Made by a program: the position numbers and the translations under genes. From NCBI GenBank assembly GCA_043554545.1, contig CP121337.1, positions 434,001-498,000 of the forward strand: 64,000 nt of DNA. Reading direction: 5' to 3'. Shown here one piece after another: positions 9,111-17,594 of the stretch (position 1 is the stretch's first letter; every line of letters begins with the position of its first letter). This stretch comes from UBA7330 sp043554545 (GTDB taxonomy: Bacteria > Bacteroidota > Bacteroidia > Cytophagales > Cyclobacteriaceae). The notes under the pieces were generated by a model. That model saw only the letters and a list, made by a program, of their open reading frames with translations, ran no database searches and had not been told where the DNA came from.

Positions 9111-9277
9111 CTAATATCAAGATCTTAGAGAAACAGACCTTCATCAATATTGAGGGTGAGAAAAATGCATTCTTTCAAACTACTTTTCAGAAAGTTTGAT
9201 AGACCTTTAGAGACCTGCTAAAATGATTCCTACTTCAAAATCGGCCTTATTAGGTTAAATATATGAAGCGAGTTTGT

Positions 9278-10225
9278 TCACTCCCAAACCATTGCCACTT
9301 TTCCCTTCGTACGCATATCTTCGATATAACCTATCGCCTCCGAAATTTTGTGATAGGGATAGGTTTTGTCAATGTGAACCTTAATTTTCCCGGTTTGAAG
9401 TAGTGATCCCAATATCTCTAAATCCTGGGTGTTGGCTGCTGCGGTAAACTGAGCCAATGGGAACTTGCTAAAACCTGCTTGAATAAGTAACTGCATCATG
9501 TGTTTCATGGTGGTAAAGCCGACGAGGACACCACGTCTCCCCATTCGCTTGAAATCCTTCATGAAAAGGTTCCCGTTGGTATCAACAACGAGGTCATATT
9601 TACCTTTGTGTGCATGAATATGCTCTTTGTCATAGGCAATTACTTTATCAGCGCCTAAACCCAATACAAAATCTTTGTTTTTGCTTGAACAAACGGCTGT
9701 TACATTAGCACCGTAGGCTTTCGCGATTTGTACAGTAAAATGACCGACGCCTCCCGATGACCCATTGATGAAAACTGTTTCTCCTTCCTTGAGCTTACCA
9801 TAGGTCGTGAGGGCCTGTAGCGCTGTAAGACCAGCTATGGGTACGCACGCCATTACAGGAAAATCGAGATTTTCTGGCATCATGCCACAAGCATTTGCCG
9901 GCACACATGCATATTCAGCAAAAGCGCCTCCTTTGAGCGTTTCTCCAAACACCCGATCCCCTTTTTTAAAGTGAGATACCTGATCTCCTACTTCTTCAAC
10001 AACACCCGCAAAATCTGCTCCCAGCGTTTTATCTTTTGGTTTAAATAATCCAAAAGCAAAACGTGCAAAAAAAGGTTTTCCCCTAAGAATATGCCAGTCT
10101 GCCGGATTTGCTGAATTCGCTTTCACGCTAACCAAAAGGTGATTTTCCTTTATGGTTGGCTTTTCTATATCAGCTAAGTGAAGAATTTCTGGTCCTCCAT
10201 ATTTTGTTTTTATAAAGGCTTTCAT
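9278..10225 (-). CDS. NAD(P)-dependent medium-chain oxidoreductase (quinone-oxidoreductase type)
   Basis: The 315-residue protein belongs to the MDR superfamily in its zinc-free quinone oxidoreductase/zeta-crystallin-like branch. It has an N-terminal GroES-like domain (LGADFAGVVEEVGDQV, KGDRVFGE) and a Rossmann domain with the dinucleotide motif INGSSGGVGHFTVQIAK. The cysteine ligands of zinc alcohol dehydrogenases are absent. Such enzymes reduce quinones, enones or alkenals with NADPH in the cytoplasm. It stands alone; the next gene upstream on the same strand is 114 bp away. Substrate unknown. Confidence 0.88.
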   Translation of the reverse strand: MKAFIKTKYGGPEILHLADIEKPTIKENHLLVSVKANSANPADWHILRGKPFFARFAFGLFKPKDKTLGADFAGVVEEVGDQVSHFKKGDRVFGETLKGGAFAEYACVPANACGMMPENLDFPVMACVPIAGLTALQALTTYGKLKEGETVFINGSSGGVGHFTVQIAKAYGANVTAVCSSKNKDFVLGLGADKVIAYDKEHIHAHKGKYDLVVDTNGNLFMKDFKRMGRRGVLVGFTTMKHMMQLLIQAGFSKFPLAQFTAAANTQDLEILGSLLQTGKIKVHIDKTYPYHKISEAIGYIEDMRTKGKVAMVWE

Positions 10226-10339
10226 TTCAGTTAATTATACTATTCGGCCTAAAATAGTCGAGAAACAATATTTAATGAATTATTGTCGTCAATTGAATTT
10301 CAACTGTATCCTGGTCTAATACTGCGGATTTTCTAGAGA

Positions 10340-12472
10340 CTATTTCTTCTTTGCTATAGCGATATTGCCAGATGTCCCTTCTAGCTCCATTTCAACTACT
10401 TTTCCTTGCTCTTCCTTAAATGTGAATGATAAGGATCCATCCAATGCAGTGAATTTATTATTCCCTACAGGTACCAGATAACCGGATCCGGGAGCGGGTT
10501 CTAAAACCAGAATCCCTGATTTTTCTGTGACGGTTATTTCAGAAGAATTGATAACGTAAACACCTTGCATATCCTGGATATTAAGATCAAATGCTTCGTA
10601 TCGCTCTGAAATTGAAGGGTAATAATTGTCTAGCTCATTAAAATCAGGAAATATGGAATTCACCACAATCGTCGATACCTGCTTCCCATTTGGAATACTA
10701 ATAGAGATCTCCTTATCGTCACCTTCCCAGGCATTTGAACTCTTCATGGCAGTGTACGTCTCAGGTTTGCTGTTTCCGTTTGGTTTGTAATCAACTGAAA
10801 CACTGAGTGGCACTGGCCGATCCCCAATTTGCTTTACTACGAGTTTGCCATTCTTGTAGGACTCAATGGCTACATCCGAATAACCCATTTTAAAATACCA
10901 GGGTTCCCAGAACCAGCTTAGATCCTCGCCACTTACATCTTCAAAAGTGTAGAAGAAATCATAGGGCGTGGGTGATTTTTTGGCCCATCGCCTGATGTAT
11001 GTTCTAAAAACCTCCAGAAATTTCTCTTCCCCAAAATGCTGATATAGCAACGCATAGGTAAATGCCGGCAGGGTATATGAGTGGTACCCATAATTGATGC
11101 CCATATATTGAGAAGAGGTTACGGTTGGCAAATCACCAATTGCTCCTCCATTTCTATCCATCCCATTTTTAAATCGGGTGTATAACCCCGTAGGATCATA
11201 TGCTTCTGTGAAATATTTATTTCTAACTAAGGTGGTAGTAAAAGTGGCCCAACCTTCGTCCATCCAGGCAAATCTTGATTCGTTAATTCTTACATACATA
11301 GGGAAATAGGTATGAAAAAGTTCATGGATTGCTACGCCTTCACTGGGTCCGGTATTGTTTGCCATCATGGGAAATTCCATTCCACCACCTCTCATGCCAA
11401 TAAAAGTGGTAAAGGCTGGATAAGGATAAGGGATACCTGGAACATCTTCTGAGAAGTGTTTGATGGTTTTTTGCTGAATGAGTGTTATTTCACTGTAGCT
11501 ACTCTCACTTGCCATTGGGTAGGCCGTACTGATAAGCACATCTTTTCCTGATACCTCCTGTGATAGGGCATCCCATAGGAAATGGTCACTCATGGCAAAG
11601 GCAAAATCTGAGACTTCTGAAGCTTTGTAGTGCCAGGTATTACTCTTCAATTGGAGGTTTGAAAGGTCCTCTTTTGTGACTACCTTAACAAGGTCAGTCG
11701 AAGTCTTTGCTCTTAAGTATTGCTCATGGATTTTTGCAGGGAGTACAGCTGAGCTATTCTCAAGTGTTCCTGTTGCCCAAACCAGAAAATTCTCAGGTGC
11801 AGTAATTTTTACATCAAAATCTGCCAGATTGTTATAAAACTCTGTATCAAAAGTGTAATCGGTTAAGTCCCATCCAAAAACATCATCGTAGACAGCTACC
11901 TGGGGGTACCAATACCCAACAAAGAAAGAGGTGCTATCTATCGCTCCAACCCGTCTTACGGTTAGCGGTACTTTTTGCTCCCATTGAAAACCTAAGGTGA
12001 TCTCGTTCCCGGATTTTAGTGGTTCCTGTAACCTAAGCACTAGATTCGTCCCAGATCTCCGCGCCATTTCCCTATTGGTGATATCAAAGTTTTCTCCGTC
12101 TACGGTAAGTGCTTCAATGATGACTCCTTCCCCAATATCTTCTTCTTTGACTGCCATACCCCGCTCATTTCCTTTCTTGAAAACATCATAATACAAGCGA
12201 ATAACGATTGTCGATAGGTCATCGGGACTGTTGTTTGTAAAAACGACTGTTTCTTTTCCACTTATAGTTCTTGTTTCGGGCGCAACAACCACATCAATAT
12301 CATAGGACACACTGTTTTGCCAATAATTGATCCCAGGTTTGCCATCTTTTGATCTTGTATTGTTCTCATATGCTTTCTGTATCTCTTTGGGTATGTGAAG
12401 CTTACTTTGAGCATAAACCAGACAATTAGTTATTAAAAGTGATAACCCGACAAGTACTATCTTTATTTTCAT
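10340..12472 (-). CDS. secreted M1-family metallopeptidase
   Basis: I place the start at 12472 because the following residues (MKIKIVLVGLSLLITNC... to VYAQ) form a signal peptide; an in-frame ATG at 12532 would add 20 residues before it. The mature part of the 710-residue protein has an M1 aminopeptidase-type domain with the zinc motif HELFH (in EGVAIHELFH) and the downstream third-ligand region AWMDEGWATF. The N-terminal beta-sandwich (about 50-260) and a non-conserved C-terminal beta region follow the usual layout of Bacteroidota M1 peptidases. It probably degrades peptides in the periplasm. The GAMEN-like exopeptidase loop appears as GMRGGGMEFP, which fits M1. Confidence 0.88.
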   Translation of the reverse strand: MKIKIVLVGLSLLITNCLVYAQSKLHIPKEIQKAYENNTRSKDGKPGINYWQNSVSYDIDVVVAPETRTISGKETVVFTNNSPDDLSTIVIRLYYDVFKKGNERGMAVKEEDIGEGVIIEALTVDGENFDITNREMARRSGTNLVLRLQEPLKSGNEITLGFQWEQKVPLTVRRVGAIDSTSFFVGYWYPQVAVYDDVFGWDLTDYTFDTEFYNNLADFDVKITAPENFLVWATGTLENSSAVLPAKIHEQYLRAKTSTDLVKVVTKEDLSNLQLKSNTWHYKASEVSDFAFAMSDHFLWDALSQEVSGKDVLISTAYPMASESSYSEITLIQQKTIKHFSEDVPGIPYPYPAFTTFIGMRGGGMEFPMMANNTGPSEGVAIHELFHTYFPMYVRINESRFAWMDEGWATFTTTLVRNKYFTEAYDPTGLYTRFKNGMDRNGGAIGDLPTVTSSQYMGINYGYHSYTLPAFTYALLYQHFGEEKFLEVFRTYIRRWAKKSPTPYDFFYTFEDVSGEDLSWFWEPWYFKMGYSDVAIESYKNGKLVVKQIGDRPVPLSVSVDYKPNGNSKPETYTAMKSSNAWEGDDKEISISIPNGKQVSTIVVNSIFPDFNELDNYYPSISERYEAFDLNIQDMQGVYVINSSEITVTEKSGILVLEPAPGSGYLVPVGNNKFTALDGSLSFTFKEEQGKVVEMELEGTSGNIAIAKKK

Positions 12473-12579
12473 GTTTATTGTTTTACTTCCCTTATTAATC
12501 AGCAAGAAATATAAGAGTAAAATCCTTATCATTTCTGTCTCAATAAATTTTTCTTGAGACTTTAGTACTGGTGTTTTGG

Positions 12580-12587
12580 CAAATATA
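12580..12587 (-). promoter_or_regulatory. candidate -7 promoter element for the M1 peptidase gene
   Basis: On the minus strand the bases read TATATTTG, an exact match to the Bacteroidota -7 consensus TAnnTTTG, about 108 bases before the start at 12472. No clear -33 TTG is seen. Confidence 0.4.
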
Positions 12588-12636
12588 GAATACCACTACA
12601 TATAAGTCCTATGGGTCATGAACTGGTTAAATCTCT

Positions 12637-12680
12637 AAAAAAAAATAATGGTTGGTACTTAACCAAATCAAGCACCAACC
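12637..12680 (-). terminator. terminator after the beta-propeller lipoprotein gene
   Basis: A 10-bp stem with one mismatch (12650-12659 pairing with 12671-12680, GGTTGGTACT/AGCACCAACC) is followed on the minus strand by a T-rich run (12637-12649). It begins 16 bases after the stop at 12696. Confidence 0.7.
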
Positions 12681-12695
12681 AAAAAATGTTTTTTA

Positions 12696-13589
12696 TTATT
12701 CTTTGATCAACTTGTAGGCGACGATCTTATTATCAAAAAAGGTAGGAACCAAGACCAATTCCTGATCTTCGATAAACCAGATATCGGCGGTGTTCTTTTC
12801 CTGATCTCGGGTTACTAATAGAGATTGCTTTCCAAAGTCACCAATGATCCAAATCTCTCCTGTCCAATCTGAGACGAGATAGACACCCTTCTCAGTGGTG
12901 GGAGTTATACCGTCTCCTGCACCAATACTATCTGCCAGCACGGTCATTTCTGATGTTTCAAGGTTGATATCGGCAAACTGCTGAGCGCCTGAAAAGGCTG
13001 CGTATAAATGAGACCCCACGACTAGCTGTCCATTGGGTCGGCTTGGCAGGTCAGCCATAAAAACTGAAGCCATTCCGTCTGAATATTTGAATATCTTATC
13101 ACCATTAGAATCAGAGATGTAAAGATTGCCAACGGCATCAGACGTAATATCATTCATTCCGGAAGCTCCACTTACGACTGTCTTAGCGGTTACAGTACCG
13201 GTGGTAACATCAATAGCCACTAGCTCATCAAGATCCGCAACATATAGCGTGTTATTCACCAAAGCCATTCCTTTTGGCCCATTAAAGCCTGATACCCATT
13301 CCAGGTCCAGAATTTCACCCGAGGTAGAAACTTTTGAAATAAATCCGTTTCCATCCTTTTCCCATGGATTCATATTTACATTGGCTACATAGATTACCTC
13401 TCTTTGCGAATCATACAATACCGATTCAGGTGTCTTAAGTAAAGCATCTGTCTCCCATTGTTTTTCTAATTTATAGCTTGGCTGATCAGCCACTGTATCT
13501 CCATTGTCTGTGGATTCCTGCTTACCTGGTGAACAGGCATTCAAGACCATTGTTACCAGAATGAATATTTTTAAGATTGTAGATTTCAT
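12696..13589 (-). CDS. SMP-30/gluconolactonase-like beta-propeller lipoprotein
   Basis: A 297-residue protein with a lipoprotein signal peptide (LNAC, Cys19). The mature part has repeated propeller blades (PESVLYDSQREVIYVANV, GPKGMALVNNTLYVADL, NDITSDAVGNLYISDSNGDKIF, PNGQLVVGSHLYAAF), as in SMP-30/gluconolactonase/LRE-like proteins. Such lipoproteins are common in Bacteroidota and are sometimes loosely annotated as ATP/GTP-binding proteins; no nucleotide-binding motif is visible here. A lactonase or purely binding role cannot be decided. It has its own terminator and is probably monocistronic. Confidence 0.75.
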   Translation of the reverse strand: MKSTILKIFILVTMVLNACSPGKQESTDNGDTVADQPSYKLEKQWETDALLKTPESVLYDSQREVIYVANVNMNPWEKDGNGFISKVSTSGEILDLEWVSGFNGPKGMALVNNTLYVADLDELVAIDVTTGTVTAKTVVSGASGMNDITSDAVGNLYISDSNGDKIFKYSDGMASVFMADLPSRPNGQLVVGSHLYAAFSGAQQFADINLETSEMTVLADSIGAGDGITPTTEKGVYLVSDWTGEIWIIGDFGKQSLLVTRDQEKNTADIWFIEDQELVLVPTFFDNKIVAYKLIKE

Positions 13590-13662
13590 AGTGTTTGGTT
13601 GTTTTTGTTGAGTATAAAGTTAGAAAGATCCCATGTAATTAGAAACCTTTAAATAGTAACAG

Positions 13663-14031
13663 TCAATTGCGGAGATATGTTCGGATTTCCGGAGAATCCC
13701 TAAAGACTTCCAAAGTCAAAGTGTCCGTGCTAACCTTCCACTCGATCCTTGTATATTCCTGGGTAAGAAAATCACCTGCAAAGGAAGTGAACATGAGGTT
13801 TTTGAATAGCAGCTCCTTATCATCTATGGTATATTCACCGGACGCCATTTTGGTTATCTCATCCTGTTCATGACACTCCTTAAAAATGGCAAATTCATTA
13901 TTCGATTTAAATATGATCTCTTCCGGACATGCTTCCGGCGCATTTACAATCTGAATCCAGTGACCCTGAATTTCGGACGAGGGAGTCACAACCTGTGTAA
14001 AGAATAGTGATAGGATCAGGTAATGAAGCAT
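13663..14031 (-). CDS. small secreted protein, possibly lipocalin-like
   Basis: The 122-residue protein opens with a hydrophobic segment (MLHYLILSLFFTQVV) consistent with a signal peptide. It continues with strand-like segments starting IQGHWIQIV, then EYTIDDKELLFKNL and RIEWKVSTDTLTLEV, a pattern seen in small lipocalin-like or META-type proteins. Two cysteines (in APEACPEE and KECHEQ) could form a disulfide. No confident family assignment. It is divergent from the amino-sugar operon that begins at 14177. Confidence 0.6.
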   Translation of the reverse strand: MLHYLILSLFFTQVVTPSSEIQGHWIQIVNAPEACPEEIIFKSNNEFAIFKECHEQDEITKMASGEYTIDDKELLFKNLMFTSFAGDFLTQEYTRIEWKVSTDTLTLEVFRDSPEIRTYLRN

Positions 14032-14122
14032 GGTATTTCAAAGTTCAGGAAAATATTTGATATAGCTAATGACCACTTTTTTATGGTTTTATTTGATTCA
14101 ATTATTCAAAAAGTTGATTTTG

Positions 14123-14134
14123 GTTGAATTCAAC
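14123..14134. promoter_or_regulatory. palindrome in the promoter region of the amino-sugar operon
   Basis: GTTGAATTCAAC is a perfect 12-bp palindrome 43 bases before the first gene of the operon and within the divergent intergenic region. It could be an operator, but no regulator gene is adjacent. Confidence 0.3.
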
Positions 14135-14176
14135 AGCTATTATTATTTTATATTGTAGCAATAAATGACCTAAGAG

Positions 14177-15523
14177 ATGAATACCAATAATAAAAGAAGA
14201 AGTTTTATTAAGAAATCCGCAGCTGGCTCTGCCATGTTAGTAGCAGGAGGCGTCCTGCCTCAATTTTCAGCAAAAGCTTACTCCCGTATCATTGGAGCCA
14301 ATGAAAAATTGAACGTTTCGATGATGGGTGTAAATAGCAGGGGAAAGTCTCTGGCTGAAAACTTTTCACGCCAGGCAAATTGTGAGGTAATTCACGTTTG
14401 TGATGTAGATAGCCGGGCAATAACTACTTGTCTGGAAGCCATCGAGGACAGACAATCGACAAAAGCAAAAAGATACAGTGACTTCAGGAAATCATTAGAA
14501 AGTAAAGATGTGGATGCGCTGGTGATTGCTGCACCTGACCATTGGCATGCCCCAGCCTCATTGCTTGCTTTACAGGCAGGTAAACATGTATATGTAGAAA
14601 AACCATGTAGCCACAACCCTAAAGAAGGGGAAATCCTGGTTGAAGCGGCTGCCCGCTACAACAAAATAGTGCAGATGGGGAACCAACGTCGCTCCTGGCC
14701 CAATGTTGTGGAAGGAATCAATGCAGTGAAAAGTGGAGCCATTGGCAATGTTTATTATGGAAAAGGCTGGTATACCAACAACAGACCTTCCATTGGTATT
14801 GGTAAGAAAGTAGCACCTCCGGAATGGTTGGATTGGGATTTGTGGCAAGGTCCTGCACCAAGGAAAGATTTTAAAGATAATTTGATTCATTATAACTGGC
14901 ATTGGCACTGGCATTGGGGAACAGGAGAGGCCTTGAATAATGGAACACACATGATTGACCTGCTTCGTTGGGGATTAGATGTTGACTATCCCACAAAGGT
15001 CGGTTCAAATGGTGGACGCTACAGATATAAAGATGATTGGGAAACACCCGATACGCAAATCATTAACCTGGATTTTGAAAATGTTTCCATGTCATGGGAG
15101 GGAAGAAGTTGTAATGGAAAGCCTGTTGAAGGCAGCTCTGTCGGGGTTGTGTTTTACGGGGAAAGTGGAAGTATCCTAATTCCCGGGGGGAATAGTTATA
15201 CCATTTTTGATTTGAAAGGCAATGTGGTAAAAAAGGTTGAGGATGATCTCAAAATTGATCCACGTAATCCGGTCAACCCGGCCAGGCAGTTGGATGCTTT
15301 TCATATACAGAATATGTTCGATGGGATTTACAATGGCAAGTCTCTCAATTCTGATGTTGATTCCGGACACAAGAGTACTTTGTTGGTACAATTGGGGAAT
15401 ATCTCACAGCGAGTAGGTAGGTCTTTGGAAATTGACCCTAAAAATGGTCATATCCTGAATGATAATGATGCATTGAAATATTGGAGCAGGTCTTATGAAA
15501 AAGGCTGGGAGATGGAATTATAA
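14177..15523 (+). CDS. Tat-exported Gfo/Idh/MocA family oxidoreductase
   Basis: This 448-residue protein starts with a twin-arginine signal (KRRSFIKKSAAGSAML), so it is probably exported folded with its cofactor. A Rossmann domain follows (NVSMMGVNSRG, then ALVIAAPDHWHA), the sugar-dehydrogenase motif VEKPCSHN, and an alpha/beta C-terminal domain with an unusual HWHWHWG run and NNGTHMIDLLRW. Gfo/Idh/MocA enzymes oxidise or reduce sugar hydroxyls with NAD(P), and exported ones retain tightly bound cofactor. It is first in a six-gene operon with DUF1080, nagA-like and nagB genes; pairing with DUF1080 suggests 3-keto-glycoside chemistry. Substrate is inferred only. Confidence 0.87.
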   Translation: MNTNNKRRSFIKKSAAGSAMLVAGGVLPQFSAKAYSRIIGANEKLNVSMMGVNSRGKSLAENFSRQANCEVIHVCDVDSRAITTCLEAIEDRQSTKAKRYSDFRKSLESKDVDALVIAAPDHWHAPASLLALQAGKHVYVEKPCSHNPKEGEILVEAAARYNKIVQMGNQRRSWPNVVEGINAVKSGAIGNVYYGKGWYTNNRPSIGIGKKVAPPEWLDWDLWQGPAPRKDFKDNLIHYNWHWHWHWGTGEALNNGTHMIDLLRWGLDVDYPTKVGSNGGRYRYKDDWETPDTQIINLDFENVSMSWEGRSCNGKPVEGSSVGVVFYGESGSILIPGGNSYTIFDLKGNVVKKVEDDLKIDPRNPVNPARQLDAFHIQNMFDGIYNGKSLNSDVDSGHKSTLLVQLGNISQRVGRSLEIDPKNGHILNDNDALKYWSRSYEKGWEMEL

Positions 15524-15533
15524 AGAATTGAAT

Positions 15534-16316
15534 ATGCATAAAACAGTTTATTGTTTTTTAGTGATTGCCCTTGCTTTAACCGCATGTGACAGTCAAAGAA
15601 AAAGTGTTCAGGGGGAGTCATCAGATAACACCCTAACCGAGGAAGAGAAAAAGAACGGTTGGAAATTGTTATTTGATGGGGAGACATTTGACGGCTGGCG
15701 TGGGCTGGGTAGAGATACTGTACCCGTTGAGCATTGGAAAATTGAAGATGGAGCCATCAGGAAGCTAAACAACGAAGCAGTAGCTGAGCAGTCTGGAGGT
15801 ACCTTACCGCAAGGTGGAGACTTGATGTCAATTCAGGGATACGATAATTATGAGCTGTCCTTTGAGTGGAAGATATTGAAAGCCGGTAATTCAGGTTTGA
15901 AATACAATGTGTCGGAGGAGCTTTCACAGGAGAATGGCTCGATGTACTCAGCCCTGGGTTTTGAATATCAATTGCTTGACGATGAAGATAGCAAGTACGT
16001 AGGAAAACTGAAATCATCTCAATATACCGGGTCTCTGTATGACATGGTTCCCTCTGAGGGAGCAGTGAAAAAGCCGGTAGGCACCTACAATCAAAGTAGA
16101 ATTCTTATTGATGGCAATCATGCAGAACATTGGTTGAATGGGAAGAAAGTAGTAACATATGAGTTTGGCTCTAAATCATTAGATTCGTTATATCAAGCGA
16201 GTAAATTCAATAAATACGCAGGTTTTCTTGATAAAAAGAAAGGACATATTATTTTGCAAAATCATTCTGATGATGCGTGGTTCAAAAACATAAAAATTCG
16301 TGAGATACCCCAATAG
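15534..16316 (+). CDS. DUF1080 (3-keto-disaccharide hydrolase-like) lipoprotein
   Basis: The start at 15534 is preferred because the next residues form a lipoprotein signal peptide (LALTAC); an in-frame ATG at 15495 would overlap the previous gene. The 260-residue product has the DUF1080 concanavalin-like fold: GWKLLFDGETFDGWRG near the start, the YELSFEWKI strand, the KYNVSE region, and a closing KGHIILQNHSDDAWFKNIKIRE. Characterised relatives hydrolyse 3-keto-glycosides formed by Gfo/Idh/MocA dehydrogenases, which fits the gene just upstream. It should face the periplasm or cell surface. Confidence 0.85.
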   Translation: MHKTVYCFLVIALALTACDSQRKSVQGESSDNTLTEEEKKNGWKLLFDGETFDGWRGLGRDTVPVEHWKIEDGAIRKLNNEAVAEQSGGTLPQGGDLMSIQGYDNYELSFEWKILKAGNSGLKYNVSEELSQENGSMYSALGFEYQLLDDEDSKYVGKLKSSQYTGSLYDMVPSEGAVKKPVGTYNQSRILIDGNHAEHWLNGKKVVTYEFGSKSLDSLYQASKFNKYAGFLDKKKGHIILQNHSDDAWFKNIKIREIPQ

Positions 16317-16364
16317 TCAGTATGTGTCGTATTCTTTATCTACCTGTATAACCCAAATGATCCA

Positions 16365-17579
16365 ATGAAAATTAGTTTTATTTCAATTTTTACACTCCTC
16401 CTTTTTTTAGGTTTCAATTTTAGCAAAGAAGAGAAAATAAATATGGAACAAGGCATTCTGTACACTGATGGAACATCGGTTGAAATTGGTATGGAGAATG
16501 GGAAAATCGTTCAAATAAACAGGCAAACAGCATCGTTCGGTACATCAAAAGTATTTGTAGCTCCCGGCTTGATCGATGTGCAGATCAATGGGTACATGGG
16601 TGTAGATTTTTCTGCTCCTGGCCTGACTGTAGAAGGGGTTAGGAAAGCAACGAAAGCATTATGGAAGGCTGGTGTAACTACTTATTATCCCACCATTATC
16701 ACCAGTGATCTTAAGATCATAAAGGAGAATTTCGCAGTGCTTGCAAAAGCCAGAAAAGACGCTGAAATAGGCATGTCTATTCCGGGATTTCATTTAGAGG
16801 GTCCATATATATCACCTATACAAGGCTTTAGAGGTGCCCATTTGGAAAAATTTATTAGAAAACCTGATTGGGAAGAATTTCAGGAGATTCAGAAGTCAGC
16901 GGAAAACGGAATTAAAATCATTACGGTAGCCCCTGAGTTGGAGGGAGCTATTCCCTTTATCCGCAATTGCGCAGCATCAGGCATGATTGTTTCTTTGGGG
17001 CATCACAATGGGTCGAATGAAGATGTGCAGAAAGCAGTGGATGCCGGAGCAAAAATGGCTACACATCTGGGGAATGGCTGTGCTAATGAAATCAATAGAC
17101 ATTATAACCCTATCTGGCCTCAACTTTCCAATGATAAAATTACACCGAGCATCATTGCTGATGGCTTTCACCTCACTAAAGAAGAAGTTAGGAGTTTTTA
17201 TAAAGTTAAAGGTCCAGGTAAGACAATTTTGGTATCTGACGCATTGGATCTAGCTGGTTTGCCTCCTGGTGAGTACATCCGGGGAGAGCGAACACTTTTA
17301 CTTACGCCAAATGTGGTGAAGTTACCAAAGGAAAATGTGTTGGCAGGTGCAGCCTCACCCATTAGTAAATGTGTAGGCGTCATGGTGGACTTTACACAAT
17401 GCAGTCTTTCCGATGCCATTCAGATGGCAAGTACCAATCCTGCGGAAATGTTCTCTTTAGATGACAAGGGAACCATTGGATATGGAAAGCGTGCTGATTT
17501 AATATTTTTTACTTTTGAGAATAATGAGGTCAACATCCAAAAGACCTATGTTTCCGGAAAATTGGTCTACGAGCAATAA
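16365..17579 (+). CDS. nagA: N-acetylglucosamine-6-phosphate deacetylase-like amidohydrolase
   Basis: The 404-residue protein has NagA signatures in order: APGLIDVQINGYMGVDF, the metal-ligand motif FHLEGPYIS, LGHHNGS, THLGNGCANEINRHYNP, and the catalytic aspartate in LVSDALDLAGLPPG. NagA removes acetate from GlcNAc-6-phosphate, giving the NagB substrate; nagB lies two genes downstream. The first 26 residues are hydrophobic and precede the usual NagA start; initiation at Met27 (base 16443) would give a typical cytoplasmic enzyme. Which start is used is unclear. The THLFNAM block of classical NagA is altered to THLGNGC, so the substrate could differ somewhat. Confidence 0.85.
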   Translation: MKISFISIFTLLLFLGFNFSKEEKINMEQGILYTDGTSVEIGMENGKIVQINRQTASFGTSKVFVAPGLIDVQINGYMGVDFSAPGLTVEGVRKATKALWKAGVTTYYPTIITSDLKIIKENFAVLAKARKDAEIGMSIPGFHLEGPYISPIQGFRGAHLEKFIRKPDWEEFQEIQKSAENGIKIITVAPELEGAIPFIRNCAASGMIVSLGHHNGSNEDVQKAVDAGAKMATHLGNGCANEINRHYNPIWPQLSNDKITPSIIADGFHLTKEEVRSFYKVKGPGKTILVSDALDLAGLPPGEYIRGERTLLLTPNVVKLPKENVLAGAASPISKCVGVMVDFTQCSLSDAIQMASTNPAEMFSLDDKGTIGYGKRADLIFFTFENNEVNIQKTYVSGKLVYEQ

Positions 17580-17594
17580 CCCAAACTCAGAACA

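Larger units (their letters stand above)
8078..9277. other. 1.2-kb region without an intact gene
   Basis: This stretch has no open frame of useful length. It holds the CHAT-tail copy (8381-8491) and a full-length but frameshifted EthD-family gene (8740-9110, minus strand). A short minus-strand frame at about 8282-8372 ends ...SLKVGTQALKLD and may be another remnant, but its family is unknown. From 9111 to 9277 I see nothing assignable. Confidence 0.6.
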